NCBI RefSeq assembly: GCF_003583405.1
Contig: NZ_QXEC01000022.1
Coordinates: forward strand, 1-64,000
Source of the DNA: Micromonospora radicis
GTDB taxonomy: Bacteria; Actinomycetota; Actinomycetes; Mycobacteriales; Micromonosporaceae
Length of the DNA stretch: 64,000 bases
Direction: 5' to 3'
Part shown: one piece after another, positions 42,406 through 51,755 of the stretch
Numbering within the stretch: position 1 is the stretch's first letter
How the letters are laid out: each line of letters opens with the position of its first letter
Notes under the pieces: model-generated
Seen by the model: only the letters and a program-made list of their open reading frames with translations
Told to the model about the DNA's origin: nothing
Databases searched by the model: none
Program-made: the position numbers and the translations under genes

Positions 42406-43833
42406 TCAGCGCTGGATGGCCTTGGTCTCCAGGAACTCCGCCAGGCCGGCGCTGCCGAACTCACGGCCGTTGCCGGACTGCTTGTAGCCGCCGAAGGGCG
42501 CCAGCGGGTTCCACTGGCCGCCGTTGACGTCGACCTGCCCGGCCCGCAGCCGCCGGGCGACGGCGAGGGCGTGCTCTGGCTCGCCGAAGACGCCGGAGGT
42601 GAGGCCGTACACGGTGCCGTTGGCGATCTCCACGGCCTCGTCCTCGTCGGCGTACGGGATGATCGTCAGCACCGGGCCGAAGATCTCCTCCTGCGCGATG
42701 GCCGAGTTCGGGTCGACCCCGGCGAAGATCGTCGGCCGGATGTAGGCGCCCTTCTCCAGCCCCTCCGGCCGGCCGGGCCCGCCGTACACCAGCGTCGCGC
42801 CGTCGGCGATGCCGCGCCGGATGTAGCCGTCGACCTTCTCCCGGTGCGCCTCGTACGCCATCGGGCCGATCCGGGTGGTCTCGTCGGTCGGGTCGCCGAC
42901 GGTGTACTGGGCGGCGGCGGCCACCGCCAGCCGGACCACCTCGTCGTGCCGCGCGGCCGGCACCAGCATCCGCGGCCACGCGCCGCAGACCTGGCCACTG
43001 TTGGCGAACGCCATCATCACCCCGGTCTCGACCGCCTTCGGCAGGTCGGCGTCGTCGAGGATCACGTTGGCGCCCTTGCCGCCCAGTTCGAGCGCGACCC
43101 GCTTGACGGTCCCGGCCGCCACCGCGGAGATCCGCCGGCCGGCCCGGGTCGAGCCGGTGAAGGAGATCATGTCGATGTCCGGATGCGCCGAGATCGCCTC
43201 GCCGACGACCGCACCGGTGCCGTACACCACGTTGAACACCCCGGCCGGCAGCCCCGCCTCGGCGGTGACCTCCGCGAGGAACTGCGCGTTCAGCGGCGCG
43301 ACCTCGGACGGCTTGAGCACCAGGGTGTTGCCGGCGAGCAGCGCGGGTGCCAACTTCGACATGATCTGCTGCACCGGGAAGTTCCACGGCGTGATCGCGC
43401 CGACCACTCCGATCGGCTCCCGGACGATCAGGGACGTGCCGATCTCCTCGGTCCAGGCGAAGTCCTCGGCCACCGCGGCGAACGCCTCGACGATCGCGAC
43501 CGGGAAGCCGATCTGGGCGGCCCGGGACATGGTCAGCGGGGAGCCCATCTCGGCGGTGATGGTGGCCGCGAGCTCCTCGCTCCGCTCGCGTAGTCCCGCG
43601 CCGACGCGCCGCAGCAGCGCCACTCGCTCGGCGGGCGGGGTCGCCGCCCAGCCGGGGAAGGCGGCGCGGGCGGCGGCGACGGCCCGGTCCACGTCGGCGG
43701 CGGTGCCGGCGGGCACCTCGGCGACGATCTCACCGGTGGCGGGGTTGACGACGGCGGTGGTTTCGACCGATCCGGCGGGGACCACCTCGCCGTTGATCCA
43801 GTGGCCGGTCGGGGTGTGGGTGTTGGTAGTCAT
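42406..43833 (-). CDS. Aldehyde dehydrogenase (NAD(P)+)
   Basis: A 475-residue ALDH-superfamily enzyme. The catalytic Cys is in ANSGQVCGAWPRM and the general-base Glu in VALELGGKGAN; PWNFPVQQIMSK and SFTGSTRAGRRI mark the cofactor site. It oxidises aldehydes to acids. It is close to the SDR gene and may follow it in an alcohol-to-acid route, though it is transcribed separately on the other strand. ATG 43833; no clear SD. Confidence 0.9.
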   Translation of the reverse strand: MTTNTHTPTGHWINGEVVPAGSVETTAVVNPATGEIVAEVPAGTAADVDRAVAAARAAFPGWAATPPAERVALLRRVGAGLRERSEELAATITAEMGSPLTMSRAAQIGFPVAIVEAFAAVAEDFAWTEEIGTSLIVREPIGVVGAITPWNFPVQQIMSKLAPALLAGNTLVLKPSEVAPLNAQFLAEVTAEAGLPAGVFNVVYGTGAVVGEAISAHPDIDMISFTGSTRAGRRISAVAAGTVKRVALELGGKGANVILDDADLPKAVETGVMMAFANSGQVCGAWPRMLVPAARHDEVVRLAVAAAAQYTVGDPTDETTRIGPMAYEAHREKVDGYIRRGIADGATLVYGGPGRPEGLEKGAYIRPTIFAGVDPNSAIAQEEIFGPVLTIIPYADEDEAVEIANGTVYGLTSGVFGEPEHALAVARRLRAGQVDVNGGQWNPLAPFGGYKQSGNGREFGSAGLAEFLETKAIQR

Positions 43834-44086
43834 GGGTCGGAAGTCTTGGCCGGTCACGCGGGGCTAACCAGGCCCTCCCCGTCCCCGGTTGGCCGGCCCG
43901 CTCCCGGCCGGTTCGGAGCCCCGGACCACCGGAACATGGCTGGGAGCGCCGGGCGCTGTCAGGGTGACGGTGGGCCGGAAACAGCACCGGTCGGCGGGTT
44001 GTTGACGGTGACGGGCACCGCGACGGCTGCCCCCCGCCGGGCAGCAGCGCCGTCGGGCGACACGCCACCGGCCGGAGGAGGCGATC

Positions 44087-44917
44087 ATGGACCGCGCACG
44101 ACTGGCCGAGTTTCTCCGTACCCGGCGCGAGGCGCTGCAACCGGAGGACGTCGGGCTCCCCCGTGGGCATCGCCGGCGGCGTACCGGCGGGCTCCGCCGC
44201 GAGGAGGTGGCGGCGCTCAGCGACATGTCGGTCGACTACTACGGCCGGATCGAGCAGCAGCGCGGGCCACACCCCTCGGAGCAGATGCTCGCCTCGATCG
44301 CCCGTGGGTTGCGGCTCTCCGTCGAAGAACGGGACCATCTGTTCCATCTCGGCGGATACCCGGCACCGCGACGGGGCCGCCGCAACGACCACGTCAACCC
44401 GGGCATGATGCGCGTCTTCGACGGCCTCGGCGACGTCGCCGCCCAGGTGGTCAGCGACCTCGGCGAGACACTGGCACAGACCCGGCTGGCCAGCGCCCTG
44501 CTCGGTGACGAGACCGGGCACACCGGGCTGGCCCGCAGCCTGCACTACCGGTGGTTCACCGATCCGGACAGCCGACGCATCCATGCCGAGGAGGACCATC
44601 CCCGGCAGAGCCGGCTCATCGCCTCGGACCTGCACCGGGCGTACACGCGGGACGGGCGGGGCTCGCGGGCGGCGGAGATCGTGGACGCGCTGCTCGCCGC
44701 GAGTCCGGAGTTCGCCCGGCTGTGGCGGGAGCACCCGGTGACCGGCCCGTACTGCGCGCCGAAGCGCATCCGGCACCCGCAGGTCGGGCTGCTGGAACTG
44801 CACTGCCAGGTGCTCGTCGACCCCGACCAGTCGCAGTTGCTGCAGGTCTTCACCGCCACACCGGGCAGCGACAGCCACGAGAAGCTCCAACTTCTCTCGG
44901 TCGTCGCCGGGCTCTGA
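44087..44917 (+). CDS. XRE-family regulator with MmyB-like ligand domain
   Basis: A 276-residue protein. The N-terminal HTH (RTGGLRREEVAALSDMSVDY) and the C-terminal MmyB-like PAS-type domain (GLARSLHYRWFTDPDSRRIH, LLQVFTATPGSDSHEKLQLL) are typical of actinobacterial regulators that bind fatty acids or similar ligands. GGAGG precedes the ATG. It is upstream of, but not obviously linked to, the protease at 45082. Confidence 0.88.
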   Translation: MDRARLAEFLRTRREALQPEDVGLPRGHRRRRTGGLRREEVAALSDMSVDYYGRIEQQRGPHPSEQMLASIARGLRLSVEERDHLFHLGGYPAPRRGRRNDHVNPGMMRVFDGLGDVAAQVVSDLGETLAQTRLASALLGDETGHTGLARSLHYRWFTDPDSRRIHAEEDHPRQSRLIASDLHRAYTRDGRGSRAAEIVDALLAASPEFARLWREHPVTGPYCAPKRIRHPQVGLLELHCQVLVDPDQSQLLQVFTATPGSDSHEKLQLLSVVAGL

Positions 44918-45081
44918 CCCGGCACCGGATCCTCCCCCGCCACCCGGACACGTCTACACGACAGGTGATCTGTCCGAAACTGACGGTGATGATGTCGATG
45001 GACAGACAGAGACGAGTCCGGATCAATCGGGCCGGGTTAGCTTCCCCATCGAAAGCACCAACCTTCGATGAGGAGTACCAC

Positions 45082-46149
45082 GTGAGCCCCACACCGTCCA
45101 CCGTCATCCGCCTGCAGATCCTGCTGGCGGCCGGTCTGACCGCCGTGCTGACCTCGACCGCGGTCGCACCGGCCGCCGCCGCGACGACCACGGGCACGCC
45201 GGCCAGCACGGCCGCGTCGGGCACGGTCGCCAAACCCGACGCGCACGGCGCGGTCGCCGACTCCGGCGCCGTACCGGCCGCCGCCGCCTCGACCGCGCTG
45301 CGCGGCACCGACAGCACCCGTGGTGCCGGCAGCCCCGGCGGCGCCGGCAACGGCAAGGCCGGGCCGGGCGGCCTCCGGTCCGACGCCGGCTTCGCCCGCA
45401 CCCCGGACAACCGCACCTCGCCCGGCATCCAGAGCGTCATCGGCACCGACAACCGGGTCCGCGTCAACCCGACCACCGTGTACCCGTCCTCGGCCATCGT
45501 GCAGATCGTCCGCACCACCAACGGCTCCACCTGGGGCTGCACCGGCTGGCTGTACGGGCCGAGCATCATCGCCACCGCCGGGCACTGCGTGCACCCGGGC
45601 GGCGGCGCCAACGGTGGCGGCGGCAACGGCTTCTACCCGCGCGGCGACTTCCAGATCATCCCCGGCCGCAACGGGGCCGCCACGCCGTACGGCACCTGCA
45701 CGGCGACCCAGCTGCTCTCGGTCACCAACTGGACCCAGTCCGGCGACGAGACCAACGACTACGGGGCCATCCGGCTCAGCTGCGCCGCCGGCAACACCAC
45801 CGGCTGGTTCGGCCTCTGGTGGCAGAGCGCCACGCTCACCGGCACCGCCACCACGGTGAGCGGCTACCCCTGCGACAAGCCCTTCGGCGAGCAGTGGCGG
45901 CACGCCGGGCAGACCGTCCAGGTCACCCATGACCGGCAGGTCTTCTACCAGAACGACACCTTCGGCTGCCAGAGCGGCAGCCCGGTCTACCAGACCCGGG
46001 CCGCCGGCAGCGCCTTCTGCACCGGCCAGTGCGTGATGGCCATCCACGCGTACGGCGTGCACGGTTCGGCGCCGCACTCCACGAACAACCACGGCACCCG
46101 GATCACCGAGTCCGTCTTCAACAACCTGATCACCTGGCGGAACAGCTGA
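45082..46149 (+). CDS. Secreted V8-like (S1B) serine protease
   Basis: A 355-residue secreted protease: signal peptide (IRLQILLAAGLTAVLTSTAV...AAAA), a Ser/Gly/Ala-rich pro-region, then a trypsin fold with His (IATAGHCV), Asp (ETNDYGAIRL) and Ser (GCQSGSPVY). The GxSGSP pattern and lack of a basic-specificity pocket point to the glutamyl endopeptidase (V8) group. Several Cys pairs suggest disulphides. GTG 45082 was chosen for GAGGAG at 8 nt; longer frames start inside noncoding DNA. Confidence 0.88.
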   Translation: MSPTPSTVIRLQILLAAGLTAVLTSTAVAPAAAATTTGTPASTAASGTVAKPDAHGAVADSGAVPAAAASTALRGTDSTRGAGSPGGAGNGKAGPGGLRSDAGFARTPDNRTSPGIQSVIGTDNRVRVNPTTVYPSSAIVQIVRTTNGSTWGCTGWLYGPSIIATAGHCVHPGGGANGGGGNGFYPRGDFQIIPGRNGAATPYGTCTATQLLSVTNWTQSGDETNDYGAIRLSCAAGNTTGWFGLWWQSATLTGTATTVSGYPCDKPFGEQWRHAGQTVQVTHDRQVFYQNDTFGCQSGSPVYQTRAAGSAFCTGQCVMAIHAYGVHGSAPHSTNNHGTRITESVFNNLITWRNS

Positions 46150-46154
46150 TCCGA

Positions 46155-46190
46155 CCGTGGGGTGGGCCCGCACCGGTGCTCACCCCACGG
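46155..46190 (+). terminator. Hairpin terminator after the V8-like protease
   Basis: CCGTGGGGTG (46155-46164) and CACCCCACGG (46181-46190) are perfect 10-bp arms; the 16-nt loop contains its own GCACCGGTGC palindrome. It starts 6 nt after the stop codon. Confidence 0.8.
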
Positions 46191-46255
46191 AACCCTGGAC
46201 AGCCGTCGTACGTCCCAGTAACTGTCCGTCACCACCAGATAGAGGAGCAGTCATC

Positions 46256-46285
46256 ATGCACCAGCGAACCGGACCAGGGTCGTGA
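46256..46285 (+). CDS. Upstream leader ORF coupled to the next gene
   Basis: A 9-codon ORF (MHQRTGPGS) starts at ATG 46256, 8 nt after a good GAGGAG site. Its TGA overlaps the GTG start of the 46282 gene by GTGA. The downstream gene has only a poorly spaced site of its own, so its translation probably depends on this leader. No attenuation hairpin was seen. Confidence 0.5.
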   Translation: MHQRTGPGS

Positions 46286-46674
46286 ACAAGGGTCGCCTCG
46301 GTGCGCTCGCCCTGCTGATCGTCGCGCCGCTACTGATCGGCGCGGGGCTGCTGGTGTTCCACGACCAGTCGGTCTCCGACGACGGCCCCGCCCCGCCGCC
46401 CCGGCCCGACACCATGGGTGTCGTGACCGGCACCGCCGCCACCGCCGCCGGTGCGCCGGTACGGGACGCCGCGGTGCTGGTCAGGCCGCTCGACGAGCCG
46501 GCGCCCGCCGTACCGGAGATCGGCGTACGCACCGGCGACGCCGGCCGGTACGAATGGCGGCTGCCGCCCGGCCGGTACGAGATCGTGGTCCGTGCCGACT
46601 CCCGCGACAGCGCGCCGCGGACCGCCACCGTGACCGCCGGGGCGGTCACCCGGCTCGACTTCACCCTGCCCTGA
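46282..46674 (+). CDS. Carboxypeptidase-regulatory-like (Ig-fold) membrane/secreted protein
   Basis: A 130-residue protein. An N-terminal hydrophobic helix (LGALALLIVAPLLIGAGLLVF) acts as a signal anchor and has no lipobox Cys. A single CarboxypepD_reg-like beta sandwich follows (VVTGTAATAAGAPVRDAAVL, GDAGRYEWRLPPGRYEIVVR). It probably lies outside the membrane as a small structural or binding module. The GTG start is chained to the leader ORF. It ends 1 nt before the convergent sigma/GH gene. Confidence 0.75.
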   Translation: MNKGRLGALALLIVAPLLIGAGLLVFHDQSVSDDGPAPPPRPDTMGVVTGTAATAAGAPVRDAAVLVRPLDEPAPAVPEIGVRTGDAGRYEWRLPPGRYEIVVRADSRDSAPRTATVTAGAVTRLDFTLP

Positions 46675-46675
46675 G

Positions 46676-48697
46676 TCAGCGGGCCTGCTGGAAGGCGCGG
46701 CCGACGGCGGTGGCCTCGCGGCCGGTACGGAACAGGCCGGTCTGGTCCTTGTCGGTGGCGGGCAGGCCGAACCAGGCGTACCGGTGCAGCCACGGCAGCC
46801 CGCCCAGCATCCGGGCCGCCGCGGTGAGGAACGCCGCCTGCTGCGCCTGGCTCGGGAACCGCACCCCGTTCGAGAAGTCGATCAACGCGAACTCGGTGAG
46901 CCAGATCGGCAGCCGATACCGGTCGTACACCGCCTGTAGGTAGGACCGGAGCTGGTCCACCGCGTTGGCGGTGCGGAAGTCGCCGCCGTACCAGTGCAGG
47001 GCGATGAAGTCGACCCGGTGACCGCGCTGCTTCACCCCGGCCATGAACCGGTCGAGCCACTCGCCGGGACGGTCGCCGCCCCAGGCCACCGCCGGGCTGC
47101 CCAGCAGCAGGCCGGTCGCCTCCAGTTGCGGCCACAGGTCCAGCGCCTGCTCCACGCTCATCTCCGCCTGGCCGGCCAGGTCCGGCTCGTTGAAGCCGAG
47201 CAGGTACCGCCCGTTCTGTTTGGCCTGCCGCAGCCGGCTCGGGGTGACGCTGCCCGCGCCCCAGATCATCGGCACGAACTCAGCGCCCTTCGGCGTGGCC
47301 ACGTCCGGGTGCGCGACGTCCCAGGTGTAGTACCAGCTCGCCCCGGAGTTGGCGAGCGCCTGGTCGACGCCGTCGAACTTCCACACCCCGACGCCCTTCT
47401 TCTTCGAGGTGACGGCCGGCGGTGCGGCGGCCGGACGGGCCGTCGTCGGGGTGGCCCGGGCCGTCGGGCCGGTCGTCGGTGACGTGGCGGTGCTCGGCGA
47501 CGGGCCGACGGTCGGCGGCAGGCTCGCCGTGGGCGTCGGCGACTCCCCCACCGCGGCCGGTACCGGGGCCGCCGCCGGAGCCGCGACGGGAGCCTCGGCC
47601 GCGCCGCCGCGCTGGGCGACCACCACCGCCCCGACCGCCAGGACGGCCACCGCGACGGCGGCGGCCACCGGGCCGACGACCTTGGCCGATCCCGCCGGCA
47701 GCAGGCCGCCCGGCCCGCGGGGGCGTGGTGGGTGGGCGCCCCCGGGCGCACCGCCGCCGGTCTGCACGGCGGCGGTGCGCCCGAACGCCGCGACCGCCGT
47801 CGGGTCTGGCGACGCGGCGTGGGGGCTCCCCGCGCCGGCCCGTGGGGTGACCGGCGCGAGGTTCTGGGTGGCACTGGGCAGGGCGGCCGGCTGCGGCAGG
47901 CCGGCCAGGATGCCCTCGGCGGTCCCGGGCGGGACGGGCAGCAGCGCAAGCCCGGCCAGCAGCCGGTCGACGGGGACCAGCTCGCCGGTGCACCGGACGC
48001 ATCGCACACACTCGCGGACGTGGCGGGCCAACCGCTTGCGCCACAACGGGCTGGGCCGACCGTCCCAGCCCCGGGCCGCCTCGCCCAACGCCGGGCAGTC
48101 GGCGCCGGCCAGGGCCCGGACGATTCCCCGGGCCGTCTGCAACTGTTCCTTCATCCGCTGGATCCGCACCGCCGCATGGCCCTGGGGCAACCCCAGCGCC
48201 CCGGCGAGTTCGGCCCGGTCCAGCTCCCCGGCGGCCTCCAGCCACCAGAGGGCCAGCAACGTCTGGTCGTCCTCGTCCAGCCAACGGGTCGCCTCGGCGA
48301 CCTCACGGCGCTGGTCGGTCAGGCCGAGCCGGAGAATGGTCAGGCCGGCGAAGTCGGCGGCCGGATCGGGTACCCCGTACGCGACGTCGAGGTCGGCGGT
48401 GTGGTCGAGCGCGACGCGGCGGGCCTGCTCGCGGTCGCGCACCTGACGTACCGCGATGGCCACCAGCCACGACCGGTACGCCGCCGGATCACGCAGCTCC
48501 GCCAGGTGGCGGACGACCCGCAGCAGGGTCTCCTGGACCACGTCGTCGACGTCGGCGTGCCCCCGCATCGCCCGGCCGACCACGTTGTACACCAGCGGCA
48601 GGGAGGCGGCCACCAGGGCGTCGAGCGCCCGTTGGTCACCGGCACGGGCGGCGGCAACCAGCCCGGCATCCGCCCCACCCCGATCGGCGACTCGCAT
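46676..48697 (-). CDS. ECF sigma factor fused to zinc finger, TM helix and GH128-type hydrolase
   Basis: A 673-residue fusion. Sigma region 2 lies at about 20-75 (DVDDVVQETLLRVVRHL) and region 4 at about 140-188 (AELAGALGLPQGHAAVRIQR). A zinc-finger anti-sigma-like motif follows (H226, C230, C233, C236 in HVRECVRCVRC), then a TM helix (341-362), a Pro/Thr/Ala linker, and a C-terminal GH128/Asl1-like hydrolase (434-673) with GFNEPD (Glu504) and LTEFAL (Glu602) as likely acid/base and nucleophile. It probably senses or cuts a beta-glucan outside while controlling genes inside. ATG 48697 has GGAGGG at 6 nt. Confidence 0.88.
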   Translation of the reverse strand: MRVADRGGADAGLVAAARAGDQRALDALVAASLPLVYNVVGRAMRGHADVDDVVQETLLRVVRHLAELRDPAAYRSWLVAIAVRQVRDREQARRVALDHTADLDVAYGVPDPAADFAGLTILRLGLTDQRREVAEATRWLDEDDQTLLALWWLEAAGELDRAELAGALGLPQGHAAVRIQRMKEQLQTARGIVRALAGADCPALGEAARGWDGRPSPLWRKRLARHVRECVRCVRCTGELVPVDRLLAGLALLPVPPGTAEGILAGLPQPAALPSATQNLAPVTPRAGAGSPHAASPDPTAVAAFGRTAAVQTGGGAPGGAHPPRPRGPGGLLPAGSAKVVGPVAAAVAVAVLAVGAVVVAQRGGAAEAPVAAPAAAPVPAAVGESPTPTASLPPTVGPSPSTATSPTTGPTARATPTTARPAAAPPAVTSKKKGVGVWKFDGVDQALANSGASWYYTWDVAHPDVATPKGAEFVPMIWGAGSVTPSRLRQAKQNGRYLLGFNEPDLAGQAEMSVEQALDLWPQLEATGLLLGSPAVAWGGDRPGEWLDRFMAGVKQRGHRVDFIALHWYGGDFRTANAVDQLRSYLQAVYDRYRLPIWLTEFALIDFSNGVRFPSQAQQAAFLTAAARMLGGLPWLHRYAWFGLPATDKDQTGLFRTGREATAVGRAFQQAR

Positions 48698-48933
48698 GCC
48701 GGCACCCTCCACCTGTTCGCGTCGCTGACTGTCGAAGCGTCGGCAGCACCGCCGACCGACCCCTCCCAACAGGAGACGCCCGCCCCCGACCGGGATAACA
48801 GTTTCCGCGAACAAGGTTGCCGGCGCGGTACCGGAGGCGGGGGGCCGCGTTCTGAGCACTCGACGTTCACTGTCCGGAAACATCGACTGTGCGGCCATGG
48901 CGGACGACTCCCGTACGCCCCTATGGTGGGGCC

Positions 48934-51747
48934 ATGTCCCTCCCCCGGGCGACACAGCTGGCCGGTCGTGTCCACGAACTGTCCATAATGGACGACTTGG
49001 TACGGCAGGTCACCGACGGCCGCGGGAACGTGGTCTGGGTCGAGGGCGAGTCGGGCATCGGCAAGTCCACCCTTCTGGGCGCGGTCATGCACCGCCTGGG
49101 CGAGGCCGGCTGCACCGTGCTCGGCGCCGCCGGGGACGAGTTCATGACCGACTTCCCGCTCCGCCTGATGGCGGAGTGCCTCGGCGTCTCCACCCGGTCC
49201 ACCGATGCCGACCGGGCGGAACTCGCCCGCATGTTGCAGGGCGACGCCGCCGGTGTGCTCTCGCTCGGCGCCGTCGGCGAACGGATGATCGCCCTGATCG
49301 ACCGGCTCTGCGCCAGCGGACCGGTCGTCCTCACGCTCGACGATCTCCAGTGGGCCGACGAGGCCAGCGTCGGACTGTGGCACCGGCTGGCCCGGTCGGT
49401 CGACCAGATCCCGCTGCTGGTGATGGCCGGCTGCCGCCCGACACCCGCGCACCGGGCGCTGCGCCGACTGCGTACCGTCGTCGCCGACCTCGGTGCCCGC
49501 GTCATCGACCTCGGGCCGCTCGACCAGGCCGCGGCGTCCGCCCTGGCAACCATGACGCTGGGCGCCCGCCCCGGCCCGCGGCTGACCGCCGAACTCGACC
49601 GCGCCGCCGGCAACCCGCTCTACCTGCGCGAACTGACCGAGGCGCTGTCCCGCGACGCGCTGCTGCGGATCGCCGCGGGCGAGGCGGAACTGGTCGGCGA
49701 GGCGGGCACCACACCGGAGTCGCTGGTGGCCGCCGTCGCCCGACGGTTGGACTTCCTGTCCGAGTTCGCCCACCGCACGCTACGGGTGGCCGCCCTGCTC
49801 GGCACCGAGTTCGACGTCGCCGAGTGCGCGGTGGTGACCGGCCGGTCCACCCACCAACTGGCGGAGATGGTCGACGAGGCGATCGCCACCGGCGTCCTGC
49901 GCAACGAGGGGCGGCGACTGCGGTTCCGGCACGAGTTGATCCGGCAGGTACTGGTCGAGCAGTCCCCACCGGCGGTACGGGAGGAGTTCCACCGGGGCAT
50001 GGCCCGGGCGCTCGCCGAGGCCGACTACGACCGCGACGTGGTGGCCAGGCACCTGCTGGCCGGCGGGCGGCTGGACGCCTGGGCGGCGAACTGGCTCGCC
50101 GGCATCCCGGAGACGATGGTGCGGACCACCCCGGCGGTCTCCGCCGAGCTGCTCACCCGCGCGGTCGCCGAGGCCGGCTCGGGCGGCGCCAACCTGCCGA
50201 CGCTGCGGTGCCGACTCGCGCAGGCCCAGTTCTGGCTCGGCCGCTTCGAGGAGTCGGCAAGCAACGCCGAGGCGGTGTTCCGCGCCGAACCGGGCGGCGA
50301 GGTGGAAGGGGTGGCGCGGGTGCAGTTCGTCCGCGCGGCCGGACGGCTCGGGCGGTTCACCGACGCGCTCGCCGTGGTCACCTCCGGCCTGGCCAACCCG
50401 GACGTGCCGCCCCGCTGGCGGGCACGGTTGGCCGCGCTCTCCACGCTGCTGCTGGTCGACCTCGAACAGGAGCAGGAGGCCCGGGCGCGCGCCGAGGAGG
50501 CGTTCGCGATGGCCCGACAGTGCGACGACGCGTTCGCCGCTGCCTTCCCATACCACGCGCTGGCCATACTGGATCCCGACGCACAGTATGAGCTGCGCGA
50601 CAAGGCGATGGCCGTGCTCGGTACCGCGGACACCGACCCGGAGGTCGTCGACCTCCGCCTGGTGCTGCTGGCCCGCGAGCTGTCGGAGCTGGTGACCGAC
50701 GCGCGGTGGAGCGAGTACGACGCCGAACTGCCCCGGGCGCTGGTGATGGCCGAACGGGCCGGCACGGTTCGCGGGTCGTGGATCGCCGGAGAGGCGACCT
50801 TCGCCAGCTTCCTGCGGGGCCGGTGGGACGAGGCGATCGCGCACGTCGCCGGCATCCCCGAGCAGATGAACGGCAACCCCCTGGCCTACCTGCACGGCTT
50901 CGTGGCCACCATCGCGTACTCCCGGGAACAGCGCGCCCTCGCCGAGGAACACCTCCGGCTGGCCGGCTACGTCGACGGCGTGGAGCTGGCGGACCTGCCG
51001 TTCCACCAACGCACGGTGGTCGGTGACGCGCTCGCCCACGCCGCCGAGGCCCACGGCGACCCGGTCCGGGCACTCGCGCTGCGAACGGCATGGTTGGCAC
51101 TGACGCCCGCCCGGCAGGCCGAGTGCGTCGAGCTGGCGCCGGACATCGTGCGACTGGCCCTCGACGTCGGCGACCGGGACCTGGCCGCCACCACGACCGC
51201 CTGCCTCACCGCGACCCTCGCGCCGAGCCGGTTCGACATGGTGATCACCGGCTGCTGTCAGGCGATGCTCGCCGACGACGCGGAGGGCCTGCTGGCCCAG
51301 GCGGAGCTGTGCCGACGGTACGGCTGGCTGCCGTTCCAGGCCTTCGCGCTGGAGGAGGCCGCCGTCCGGCTGGCGCGGACTGGCCAGGTCAAGGCCGCCC
51401 GCACCGCGTTGACCACCGCGGTACGCGGCTACGCCGAGTTCGACGCCAGCTGGCGGATCCGGCGGGCCGAGGCCCGGTTGCGCCCGCTCGGCGTACGACG
51501 CGGCCCCGGCGGCGTACGCCAGCGGGCCAGCCACGGCTGGGCCGCGTTGACCCGCAGTGAGCAGCGGATCGTTCGGATGATCGCGGCCGGCATGTCCAAC
51601 CCGGACATCGCCGCCGAGCTGTACCTCTCCCGCAACACGGTGCAGACCCACGTGTCGCACATCCTGGCCAAGCTCGGCATGCGGTCCCGGATCGAGGTGG
51701 TCCGGGAGTATCCGCGTCATGCCGAGCGGCTGGGCGGATCCGGGTAG
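48934..51747 (+). CDS. LuxR-type LAL (ATP-binding) transcriptional regulator
   Basis: A 937-residue STAND regulator: Walker A GESGIGKST (about 38-46), Walker B VVLTLDDLQWADE, a long helical/TPR-like region, and a C-terminal LuxR HTH (LTRSEQRIVRMIAAGMSNPD, AELYLSRNTVQTHVSHIL). This is the standard LAL layout of pathway-specific activators in actinobacteria. ATG 48934 follows GGTGGGG. It is divergent from the sigma/GH fusion; the gap holds no convincing operator. A possible target is the T7SS-type cassette that follows on the other strand. Confidence 0.9.
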   Translation: MSLPRATQLAGRVHELSIMDDLVRQVTDGRGNVVWVEGESGIGKSTLLGAVMHRLGEAGCTVLGAAGDEFMTDFPLRLMAECLGVSTRSTDADRAELARMLQGDAAGVLSLGAVGERMIALIDRLCASGPVVLTLDDLQWADEASVGLWHRLARSVDQIPLLVMAGCRPTPAHRALRRLRTVVADLGARVIDLGPLDQAAASALATMTLGARPGPRLTAELDRAAGNPLYLRELTEALSRDALLRIAAGEAELVGEAGTTPESLVAAVARRLDFLSEFAHRTLRVAALLGTEFDVAECAVVTGRSTHQLAEMVDEAIATGVLRNEGRRLRFRHELIRQVLVEQSPPAVREEFHRGMARALAEADYDRDVVARHLLAGGRLDAWAANWLAGIPETMVRTTPAVSAELLTRAVAEAGSGGANLPTLRCRLAQAQFWLGRFEESASNAEAVFRAEPGGEVEGVARVQFVRAAGRLGRFTDALAVVTSGLANPDVPPRWRARLAALSTLLLVDLEQEQEARARAEEAFAMARQCDDAFAAAFPYHALAILDPDAQYELRDKAMAVLGTADTDPEVVDLRLVLLARELSELVTDARWSEYDAELPRALVMAERAGTVRGSWIAGEATFASFLRGRWDEAIAHVAGIPEQMNGNPLAYLHGFVATIAYSREQRALAEEHLRLAGYVDGVELADLPFHQRTVVGDALAHAAEAHGDPVRALALRTAWLALTPARQAECVELAPDIVRLALDVGDRDLAATTTACLTATLAPSRFDMVITGCCQAMLADDAEGLLAQAELCRRYGWLPFQAFALEEAAVRLARTGQVKAARTALTTAVRGYAEFDASWRIRRAEARLRPLGVRRGPGGVRQRASHGWAALTRSEQRIVRMIAAGMSNPDIAAELYLSRNTVQTHVSHILAKLGMRSRIEVVREYPRHAERLGGSG

Positions 51748-51755
51748 TCGCGTCC

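Noticed and set aside
46676..48697. Two separate genes (sigma factor and hydrolase)
   Set aside because: One uninterrupted frame spans both, with no internal start/RBS at the junction and a TM linker that makes sense in one chain.
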